Below, one piece after another: positions 53,262 through 61,589 of a stretch of DNA of 64,000 nucleotides. Source of the DNA: Rebecca billardiae RCC1528 (taxonomy: Eukaryota > Haptophyta). Numbering within the stretch: position 1 is the first letter of the stretch; every line of letters starts with the position of its first letter. The stretch is taken from contig OZ251224.1 in assembly GCA_965240325.2 (NCBI GenBank), positions 744,001 to 808,000 on the forward strand, read 5' to 3'. The notes below the pieces were generated by a model. It made no database searches and was not told the origin of the DNA. It saw nothing but the letters and a program-made list of their open reading frames with translations. A program made the translations under genes and the position numbers.

Positions 53262-55945
53262 AAGCAGAGACTTCCGCCAGCGGAGCTCAGTTCAAGTTGA
53301 ATACGTCCGTGAGCTCCGCCAGCGGAGGTTGAGTGTCAATATGGATATAGTATTACGGTTAACGACTTCGCATTACTCCAATATGACATTCGGCGCCACC
53401 AAAGCTCCGCCAGCGGAGCTCAGCTCAAGTCAAGTCGTGGGCCATCGATAAAGACATTCGGCGCAGCCGAGGCTCCGCCAGCGGAGCTCAGTTCAAGTTG
53501 AATAGGCCCGCGAGCTCCGCCAGCGGAGGTTGAGTGTCAATATGGATATGATTACGGTAGTTAACGGCGTTGCATTACTCCAATATGACATGCGGCGCCA
53601 CCAAAGCTCCGCCAGCGGAGCTCAGCTCAAGTCAAGTCGTGGGCCATCGATAAAGACATTCAGCGCAGCCGAGGCTCCGCCAGCGGAGCTCAGTTCAAGT
53701 TGAATAGGCCCGCGAGCTCCGCCAGCGGAGGTTGAGTGTCAATATGGATATGATTACGGTAGTTAACGGCTTTGCATTACTCCAATATGACATGCGGCGC
53801 CAGCAAAGCTCCGCCAGCGGAGCTCAGCTCAAGTCAAGACGTGGGCCATCGATAAGGACATTCGGCGGAGCCGAGGCTCCGCCAGCGGAGCTCAGTTCAA
53901 GTCGAATAGGCCAGTGAGCTCCGCCAGCTGAGGTTGAGTATCAATATGGATATGATTACGGTTGACGGCTTCGCATTACTCCAATATGACATGCGGCGCC
54001 ACCAAAGCTCCGCCAGCGGAGCTCAGCTCAAGTCGAATAGGTCAGTGAGCTCGGCCAGCGGAGGTTGAGTGTCAATATGGATATGATTATGGTTAACGGC
54101 TTCACATTATTCCCATAAATGGCATGCGGCGCCACCAAAGCTCCGCCAGCGGAGCTCAGCTCAAGTCAAGACGTCGGCCATCGATAAGGACATTCGACAC
54201 AGCCCGAGGCTCCGCCAGCGGAGCTCAGTTAAAGTTGAATACTAGTAGGTCGTCCGCGAGCTCCGCCAGCGGAGGTTGAGTCTCAATATAGATATGACTA
54301 CGGTTGACGCTTCCGCTTTACTCCAATATGACATGCGGCGCCACCAAAGCTCCGCCAGGGGAGCTCAGCTCAAGTCGAGAGTGGGTCATCGATTAAGGAC
54401 ATTCGGCGCAGCCGAGGCTCCACCAGTGGAGCTCAGTTCAAGTCGAATAGGCCAGTGAGCTCCGCCAGCGGAGGTTGAATGTGTGGCACAGCAGAGTATG
54501 AATGCGTTGAAAGGCTTAGCATTATTTCTCCGATATGACACACGGCGCTCAAGTTGAATAGGCCCGCGAGCTCCGCCAGCGGAGGTTGAGTGTCAATATG
54601 GATATGATTACGGTAGTTAACGGCGTTGCATTACTCCAATATGACATGCGGCGCCACCAAAGCTCCGCCAGCGGAGCTCAGCTCAAGTCAAGTGGGCCAT
54701 CGATCAGGACATTCGGCGCAGCCGAGGCTCCGCCAGCGGAGCTCAGTTCAAGTTGAATAGGCCCGCGAGCTCCGCCAGCGGAGGTTGAGTGTCAATATGG
54801 ATATGATTACGGTAGTTAACGGCTTTGCATTACTCCAATATGACATGCGGCGCCAGCAAAGCTCCGCCAGCGGAGCTCAGCTCAAGTCAAGACGTGGGCC
54901 ATCGATAAGGACATTCGGCGGAGCCGAGGCTCCGCCAGCGGAGCTCAGTTCAAGTCGAATAGGCCAGTGAGCTCCGCCAGCTGAGGTTGAGTATCAATAT
55001 GGATATGATTACGGTTGACGGCTTCGCATTACTCCAATATGACATGCGGCGCCACCAAAGCTCCGCCAGCGGAGCTCAGCTCAAGTCGAATAGGTCAGTG
55101 AGCTCGGCCAGCGGAGGTTGAGTGTCAATATGGATATGATTATGGTTAACGGCTTCACATTATTCCCATAAATGGCATGCGGCGCCACCAAAGCTCCGCC
55201 AGCGGAGCTCAGCTCAAGTCAAGACGTCGGCCATCGATAAGGACATTCGACACAGCCCGAGGCTCCGCCAGCGGAGCTCAGTTAAAGTTGAATACTAGTA
55301 GGTCGTCCGCGAGCTCCGCCAGCGGAGGTTGAGTCTCAATATAGATATGACTACGGTTGACGCTTCCGCTTTACTCCAATATGACATGCGGCGCCACCAA
55401 AGCTCCGCCAGGGGAGCTCAGCTCAAGTCGAGAGTGGGTCATCGATTAAGGACATTCGGCGCAGCCGAGGCTCCACCAGTGGAGCTCAGTTCAAGTCGAA
55501 TAGGCCAGTGAGCTCCGCCAGCGGAGGTTGAATGTGTGGCACAGCAGAGTATGAATGCGTTGAAAGGCTTAGCATTATTTCTCCGATATGACACACGGCG
55601 CTGACCACCGACGCTCCGCCAGCGGAGCTCAGTTCAAGTCAGGTGGGTCATCAAGAATGGCATTCGGCGCCCCCGAAGCTCCGCCAGCGGAGCTCAGTTC
55701 AAGTGCCGAGTGTATTAGTTTACAAAAGGCACGGCTCATTAGCGAGCTCCGCCAGCGGAGGTGACTGCTGTTCGGTGGTTGACAGACTTCTGGTACCATA
55801 ATAACTAGTTTGTTGTGTAGTCATTCCTGCAAGCCCAGGCTCCGCCAGCGGAGCATTTCATGCTCCGCCAGCGGGGATTTTTCGTGGCCACAAAAATCTC
55901 CGCCGGCGGAGGGTCTGGGCCCCTTGCCCGGATGCTCCGCTGGCG
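53262..55945 (-). repeat. Array of palindromic boxes, right arm (about 40 boxes)
   Basis: Same boxes in opposite orientation (central CA: GAGCTCCGCCAGCGGAGCTC) with the same three linkers inverted. It includes an arm-paired variant, CTCCACCAGTGGAG, at about 54420 and 55473 (mirror at 47527) in which both arms changed together. Confidence 0.9.
53494..55602. repeat. Recent 1053-bp tandem duplication in the right array
   Basis: 53494-54549 and 54550-55602 are almost identical (one 3-nt gap and a few substitutions). Rare box variants occur in both copies at the same offset (for example CTCCGCCAGCTGAG near 53925 and 54975). There is no equivalent in the left arm. Confidence 0.85.
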
Positions 55946-55964
55946 GAGACTTTTTGTAGTGACT

Positions 55965-57450
55965 CTTCCGGGACTTCTCCGAGCTTACAGGATCGCCAGT
56001 GAAGACCTCCCGCGCCCCTCGAGATCATACGGAGTTGGCGGCGAGATCGCGCTCTTGCGGCGGCGGCGGGCGGGAGCGCGCGCCGGCGCTCGCTCGCGCG
56101 CTCGCTGCCCGCAGCGCGCGCGTCAGGTCGTCGCGAGCGCTCGCGCACCGGCGCTAGGGCGCGTGCCACCTGCGCACGCCGCTCGTTCGCGCCTGCGCGC
56201 TCCGCTCCGCCGCTGCGGCGCTTGCGAGCGCTCGCCGTGTCCTGCGCCGGTGCTGGGCCGCGTCGAAAGCCTGGTTGTGCGGCCAGCCAAGTGTGGCGTT
56301 TGCGGCTTGGCGCGCGAGCGCGCGACGCAGCGGATGGCGCGTGTAAGCCGCCCAGCCAGCGTCACTCGCCTCGTGCGCCGCGCGCCGACCGCGCGCCCCA
56401 GATTCGACGCCGAGCGCTGCTCGGTCACAGTGAGACGGGTCGGCGCTCCGCATCGCAGAGCCGCGCGTGGTCGCGCAGAAGAGGCCGCGCGTGGCCGGCG
56501 CGGCCGCTGTGTGCCATGGCCCAGACCTCAATCGCGTCCTCAGTTGCTTGCCTTGCCCAAGTGGTCACGCCGCACTCACGAGTGGGCGACTTGACCTGAC
56601 CCTGCGTGCCGGGCCGTATCTCATGCCGCCAGCAGTGGGCTCGAACAAATCCATCCTACTCCATTGGTCGACGGCTTCAAGAACTCGATGGTCATGGTCT
56701 AGTAGTGCGCTGATGACACGCGCGCGATCTCCGTGAGCGCAGCTCTTCCATGCAATGGCTTATGTGGCTACGATCGGTGACGGCGTGACCTCGAGACACC
56801 CGTTCTGAATCCACCTCACGTGTCTGTGTACGGGCAAAAGATTTGTGACTGCTTGGGCGAGGCGAGCGTTCTCACCTGCCGCGGACGCGATTGAAGTCTG
56901 GACCATGGCACACAGCGGCCGCGCCGGCCACGCGCGGCCTCTTCTGCGCGACCACGCGCGGCTCTGCGATGCGGAGCGCCGACCCGTCTCACTGTGACCG
57001 AGCAGCGCTCGGCGTCGAATCTGGGGCGCGCGGTCGGCGCGCGGCGCACGAGGCGAGTGACGCTGGCTGGGCGGCTTACACGCGCCATCCGCTGCGTCGC
57101 GCGCTCGCGCGCCAAGCCGCAAACGCCACACTTGGCTGGCCGCACAACCAGGCTTTCGACGCGGCCCAGCACCGGCGCAGGACACGGCGAGCGCTCGCAA
57201 GCGCCGCAGCGGCGGAGCGGAGCGCGCAGGCGCGAACGAGCGGCGTGCGCAGGTGGCGCGCGCCCTAGCGCCGGTGCGCGAGCGCTCGCGACGACCTGAC
57301 GCGCGCGCTGCGGGCAGCGAGCGCGCGAGCGAGCGCCGGCGCGCGCTCCCGCCCGCCGCCGCCGCAAGAGCGCGATCTCGCCGCCAACTCCGTATGATCT
57401 CGAGGGGCGCGGGAGGTCTTCACTGGCGATCCTGTAAGCTCGGAGAAGTC
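55965..57450. repeat. Inner foldback, arms about 570 bp, spacer about 330 bp
   Basis: About 55972-56545 and 56873-57446 are near-perfect reverse complements, starting GGGACTTCTCCGAGC and ending GCTCGGAGAAGTCCC. The spacer is 56546-56872. It sits between the right box array and the outer 24-bp terminus, splitting sequence that is contiguous in the left arm. No transposase is visible. Open frames in the arms are compositional. Confidence 0.8.
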
Positions 57451-57470
57451 CCGCTGTGGGACTTCCGAGC

Positions 57471-59030
57471 ATGAAAGTAGGCGACATGGCGGACGCCTGC
57501 GCCGGCGAGGCGCGCGAGGCGTCTGCCGAGTGCGCGGTCAAGGTGGGCGCGGCGGATGGCCCACCCTCTGACGACCTCTTTGCTCGACTCTCGGACCTCG
57601 CATGCGCGTCGTGGAGCCTGTCACGCGCGCGGGCGAGCGCGGCTGTGATCAACAGCGCGCCCGCACCCGTGCGGAGCGACCTGCTGCAGATCCTGCACGT
57701 GCCCACGCACGTGAGCAAGCGCCAGCTGCGCTTCTTCTTCGGCGAGCTTGCGGTGGTGATTCGTGAGGCGTGGCTTCTCAAAGACGGCGCGCCACACAGG
57801 TACAGCGTGCTGCTGCGCGCGTGTTGCGTCGCACACGCCGAGGTGTTCCGCGCAGCCCGGCACGGCATGCGCTTTACGCCCGTGGATGTGGAGGTTGCCA
57901 TCATCCTGCCGATTGCCGAGGTCTCGCACGCATGTGCGCCGGTGATCGAGCCGAGCACGGCCGCCGGCGCGCGTGACGTGGCCGAGGAAGGCGCTGCAGG
58001 CCACGAGGCGCCCATGGTCAACGCGGACGCGTGGACGCAGCTGCCCGGCTGCGCAGTCTGCCTGACGCGGCTCGAGCCATCGATCTCGGGAGTGGTTGCG
58101 CGCGCGTGCACGCACGCGAGCGCGTGCATGTGTCTGTCCCAGGACTGCAGCGCGGGCTGCCGCGTGTGCCGCGTGGTCGGGCGGCGGCTCTCGCTTGCGA
58201 TGGCGACCCAAGCGACCGACGCCTCGGCGCCGCGGCCGGCCGAGGCGAGACCACCACGCGACGAGGAGGCCGGTCCAGTGTGCTTCATGTGCAGCGAGCG
58301 CCAGCCCCTCTGGATCTGCCTGGTCTGCGGCACGACCGGCTGCGGCAGGTACGCGTCGATGCACGCGCATGCGCACTACGTGCGCTCACGCCACGAGCTC
58401 GCGCTCGACCTGTCTACGCAGCGCGTGTGGGACTACGAGGGCGACCGCTTTGTGCACCGCGTGATGGAGATGGGGCTCGACGGCGACGACGAGGACAACT
58501 TTGAGCTCGAGCTGCCGGACGAGGCGCTGCCGCCGGAGGCGATGCAGCCGCGGCTCGCCGACGGCGCGTCCCGCGCGGAAGCGGGCGGCGAGCACGCCGA
58601 CGACGACGGCCATTCCCCGGCCAAGCTCGACCGCGTGCTGCGCGAGTACTCGCTGCTGCTGTCGGGCCAGCTCGAGGCGCAGCGCACGTTCTACGAGGAG
58701 CAGGTGGCCCAGCAGAGCGAGCAGCACGCGCGCGAGCTGAGCGAGACGCGCGCGGCGCTTGCTGCCCTGATCGCAGAGCTTCGCCCCGACGAGGTGCAGC
58801 GAGCCGCGCGCGCCGCGAGCCGACGCGAGGGCACGGCAAGCCGCCGGCTCGAGCAGCTGCGGCGTGAGAAGCTCGACCTGCAGGAGCTCAACCAGCAGCT
58901 GCTCGTGAACACGCGCGAGCTCCGCGCCGAGATGGCCTCGGCGGAGGCGCAGGCGGTGGAGGCGGAGCGCGCGCTCGAGGCGGCGCAGCGCGAGCTGGAG
59001 GAGACCCTCATGCAGCTCACTGCTCAGTGA
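57471..59030 (+). CDS. BRAP: BRCA1-associated protein 2 homologue (BRAP2), RING plus ZnF-UBP
   Basis: 519 residues from the ATG at 57471; a second in-frame ATG at 57486 (MADACAGEA) is equally plausible because 57471 lies in repeat sequence. The N-terminal BRAP2 RRM-like domain (LQILHVPTHVSKRQLRFFFG...YSVLLRA) is followed by a RING (CAVCLTRLEPSISGVVARAC...CRVCR). In it the usual second His of the C3H2C3 pattern appears as Ala/Cys (CTHASACMC), so ligase activity is uncertain. The ZnF-UBP is intact (CFMCSERQPLWICLVCGTTG; YASMHAHAHYVRSRHELALD; RVWDYEGDRFVHR). A C-terminal coiled coil of about 150 residues ends ETLMQLTAQ. BRAP2 proteins bind ubiquitin and regulate MAPK scaffolds and nuclear import. 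Intronless. Confidence 0.9.
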   Translation: MKVGDMADACAGEAREASAECAVKVGAADGPPSDDLFARLSDLACASWSLSRARASAAVINSAPAPVRSDLLQILHVPTHVSKRQLRFFFGELAVVIREAWLLKDGAPHRYSVLLRACCVAHAEVFRAARHGMRFTPVDVEVAIILPIAEVSHACAPVIEPSTAAGARDVAEEGAAGHEAPMVNADAWTQLPGCAVCLTRLEPSISGVVARACTHASACMCLSQDCSAGCRVCRVVGRRLSLAMATQATDASAPRPAEARPPRDEEAGPVCFMCSERQPLWICLVCGTTGCGRYASMHAHAHYVRSRHELALDLSTQRVWDYEGDRFVHRVMEMGLDGDDEDNFELELPDEALPPEAMQPRLADGASRAEAGGEHADDDGHSPAKLDRVLREYSLLLSGQLEAQRTFYEEQVAQQSEQHARELSETRAALAALIAELRPDEVQRAARAASRREGTASRRLEQLRREKLDLQELNQQLLVNTRELRAEMASAEAQAVEAERALEAAQRELEETLMQLTAQ

Positions 59031-59243
59031 CGGGGCGGGCCGCAGCTGGAGCTGACTCCGATTGACTCATCACTACTACGATCTCCGGACCCCTGTCTCC
59101 GTGACAATCTCCGTCGAGTCCGCGGGTCCGCGGGAGTGACGGGGAGAGCACTGACTCAGCACTGAGCAGGTATTCGACTCATATCCGAATAAAATACTAA
59201 TAATAAATTCTAAATCAGCAGTAACAGTGTAAATTAAGATTCT

Positions 59244-59246
<3 letters not shown>

Positions 59247-59322
<76 letters not shown>
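59247..59322. repeat. (CT)n microsatellite, 38 units
   Basis: Uninterrupted CT run about 220 bp past the BRAP2 stop. Confidence 0.97.
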
Positions 59323-59324
<2 letters not shown>

Positions 59325-60195
59325 GTCTAACCACTGTCCACTCCGCCATGCCCTGCTCGCTCGAAGCGTCGAGCACGACCGAGAGCTGGATGGTCGTGGC
59401 GTGAACTGCGGCTTGGGACAGTCCACGATGATCATGATTGGGACACGATCATGTTACATAGGTCGGGATTTTACCAACGAACGACGGGCCGTCGGGCGCG
59501 GGCAGTGCGGAGGCCGCAGCTGCCCGTCGGGTCGAGAGGGCGCCCGTGACCGTGAGGTCCGTCAGTCACGGAGGTCGACGGCCGATCTGGCTGACCAGAC
59601 AGCACGGGTTGCACAGCACCGTTATCCCAGACAGAGGGTGGGAGGGCCGAGGGTGGGCAAACAGTGAACCGCCGCCGCGGAGCTGACGCGGCAGCACGTG
59701 CCAGCTGCTGGACGAGAATGTGATGCCGGACGAGCGACGACGCGGCTGCGGTGCGGCGCTGCACGGCGGAGGCGCTGACAGCAGCAACCTCACCGAGCAG
59801 AGGGGACTACCAAAGGCGTACACCTCATGTGTGCCGAGCTCACAAGAGTGGTCGGAGGAGAGTGTAGCGTGCGGTGTCGTGGGCCCTCTGCCCAGCTCGG
59901 CGCCTTGTGTCATGACGCCCCCGTACCTTGGGCCGAGCCGTGCCGAGGCCAGAAGAGTCGCCTCGGGTGGAACAGGAATCGCCGAGCAAGTCCTGCAGGC
60001 GGTGCCCGGTGCCGACCGGATTGGCTGCCGAAAAGGGGTCCGACCAGGACTGCGCGCGCTGGGCGGCGGGCGCCCCGGGCCCGGCCGGACAGCTGGTTTA
60101 TGATGCCAAGCGAGCCGGATCTTGGTGTCGCTCTTAGACACTCAGTTATTGTGCCAATAACGCCACATACACACACTCAGTTATTGTGCCAATCG
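59323..60195. other. Intergenic, no gene supported
   Basis: Moderately GC-rich with overlapping frames on both strands (59720-60103 plus, 59566-60141 minus), neither resembling a family. The word CTCAGTTATTGTGCCAAT occurs twice (about 60140 and 60177). Confidence 0.4.
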
Positions 60196-60217
60196 CCCCC
60201 CCCCCCCCCCCCCCCCC
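60196..60217. repeat. C22 homopolymer followed by CA repeat and ATAATT repeats
   Basis: 22 consecutive C, then ACACACACACA and TAATTATAATTA words. Confidence 0.95.
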
Positions 60218-60611
60218 ACATTCACACACACACACATAATTATAATTATAATTAACGACGTGGTATGCAACGGGCAAGCGTCAGAGTCAGCAAGCTGTAG
60301 CAGCAGATCGAGCAGCAGAGACAAACACCAGGATCAGCGCTCCTCGCCGTCGTCCCCCCCCGCTCGTAGTCGATCGCCCATCACTATATTCAGTATTCAC
60401 TCCATCGCCGAGCGGAAGCTCGACGCACCGTCTGGCGTCGACGCGCGCGCGCCACCCGCCTGCACGGTGCACCGCCGGTCAGCACCGCGGGCTGTCCGCG
60501 GTCGGGTCGCGGTGCATAATGATGATTATTACCGCCGAATAAGTACGTTCGATCTGATGTTGCACATCATCAATAATATACAGACATGCCCGTGCTGCGC
60601 TGAGCTGGTGG

Positions 60612-60683
60612 GTGCTCGTGAGGTCGGCCAACTGCTGCACGCAATGTGTGCGCGTGTGCCAGCAGCAGCGTCATTGTGAGCAC
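60612..60683 (-). promoter_or_regulatory. Candidate SECIS element in the PRXL2C 3' UTR
   Basis: Minus-strand 72 nt that can fold as a SECIS. Helix I is GTGCTC/GAGCAC. The non-Watson-Crick quartet is TGAC (preceded by A) opposite CGAC. Helix II is about 15 bp with small bulges: GCTG/TTGGC side, CTGCT/AGCAG, GCA/TGC, CGC/GCG. The apical loop is GCACACATT. It begins 62 nt past the stop of a gene with an in-frame TGA. The usual AA in the apical loop is absent (ACA instead), so this remains a candidate. Confidence 0.45.
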
Positions 60684-60744
60684 TCGCTCGGCCGGCGCAG
60701 CCGCATGACGTGCGAAGACGCACGCGTTCGAAGCCGCCCACCGC

Positions 60745-61386
60745 CTACGGGCTTGCGCCGGCCATCTTCAGCACAACATCAAGATCAGCGTGATCACCTG
60801 TGGCCTGGTCAAAGTGCTCGAAGAGCACCTCCTTGCCGCCAAAGACGAACATGCCGCCTTGTTGAAGACCCTGGGAGAGGTCAGGAGGAATCCATGGCTT
60901 CCACCGCGAGAGCGCCTCCTTCAAGTCCTTCGCGCCGTCGGTCTGAAGCCGGCTGAGGATGGCGTACGGCGTAGCCTGATTGAAGAATGTCCGCGACGCC
61001 GACTTGTACAGCCCGAGCGCGTCATAGCACACGTTCTGCGGATCACTGTACAGAGACTCGCGAGGGAAGCCGATGTGGTCGCAGAACTCGACGCCGCGCT
61101 CAGGAGTGCCGATGCCCACCGCTATCAGCCGGACCTGCGCGTCGTCGAGTCGAGGCTTGATGTCACGAAGCTGCATGCCCAGCTCCTGACAGAAAAATCA
61201 TCCGAAGCTGCGGAAGAAGGCCACCACCGCCCGCTCCCCTCCCTCGGCGTCCCACTGCGTTGCGATGTCCACTTGCGAGAGATCAGTCGCACGGTACACC
61301 TGGCGTCCCGCAAGAGCACTATACAGACGGGGCGAAGTGCTCAGAGGCGCGCCAGCTAGGCCGACGCAGGCCGCGATGAGCCACAT
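60745..61386 (-). CDS. PRXL2C: PRXL2C/AAED1-type peroxiredoxin-like selenoprotein
   Basis: 213 residues if the TGA at 61198-61200 is read as selenocysteine (codon 63). Start MWLIAACVGLAGAPLS, a likely signal peptide for plastid or secretory targeting. The thioredoxin-fold AhpC/TSA domain reads VVAFFRSFG-Sec-FFCQELGMQLRD: Sec63-x2-Cys66 where plant AAED1 proteins have CxxC. The frame continues without break into VGIGTPERGVEFCDHIGFP, ALGLYKSASRTFF, LSRWKPWIPPDLSQGLQQGG, FVFGGKEVLFEHF and TGDHADLDVVL, all AAED1 hallmarks. Homology on both sides of the TGA in one frame, at the redox position, argues for recoding rather than a nonsense mutation. Conventional gene calling would split or truncate it. 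The start is 204 bp head-to-head with the anoctamin. Confidence 0.85.
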
Positions 61387-61589
61387 CCGAGCCTCAAGCC
61401 TGACGTTGCCGCTGACGGGCGACTTCACGGCCGCGCGGCGGCGCTCAGCAGACGCTTGGTATCGAGTTCGCCGATGATGAGCGCGAACTTTCGAGATGAA
61501 AATCGCCGCGCAGGAAAAAAAATCGTCCCTGCTGACGGGCTGTAACGGTCGGCCGCTGAAAATTGGGCCCAAAAAGGTCAGCACCGACC

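Larger units (their letters stand above)
47028..57475. repeat. Imperfect palindrome of about 10.4 kb
   Basis: Sequence from 47028 inward reappears as reverse complement from 57475 inward. The outer 24 bp (TTCATGCTCGGAAGTCCCAC...) match 57452-57475. Arms then carry a box array (left 47083-48763; right 53262-55945), an 860-bp conserved core (about 48764-49620 versus 52410-53262) and GC-rich 210-bp repeats, around a unique centre at 50871-51739. Arms differ by substitutions, and the right arm is longer because of a 1053-bp tandem duplication and an inserted foldback. No gene is supported inside, although the core carries a protein-like frame in both arms (48730-48996 minus, 53033-53332 plus). 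Confidence 0.85.

Noticed and set aside
47083-55945. CRISPR array
   Set aside because: Repeats are palindromic, but the intervening sequences are themselves repeated linkers, not unique spacers, and the host is a eukaryote.
56222-57268. Paired ORFs in the inner foldback arms as a duplicated gene
   Set aside because: Arg/Ala/Ser-rich with several frames open at once on both strands; no homology or start context.
47028-57475. Pure assembly foldback artefact
   Set aside because: Arms differ by substitutions, a 1053-bp arm-specific duplication and an inserted foldback, and a unique centre is present; still, long reads should confirm.
61176-61200. PRXL2C as a pseudogene or as two genes split at the TGA
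   Set aside because: No other lesion, homology continuous in one frame, TGA exactly at the redox Cys and a SECIS-like fold downstream.
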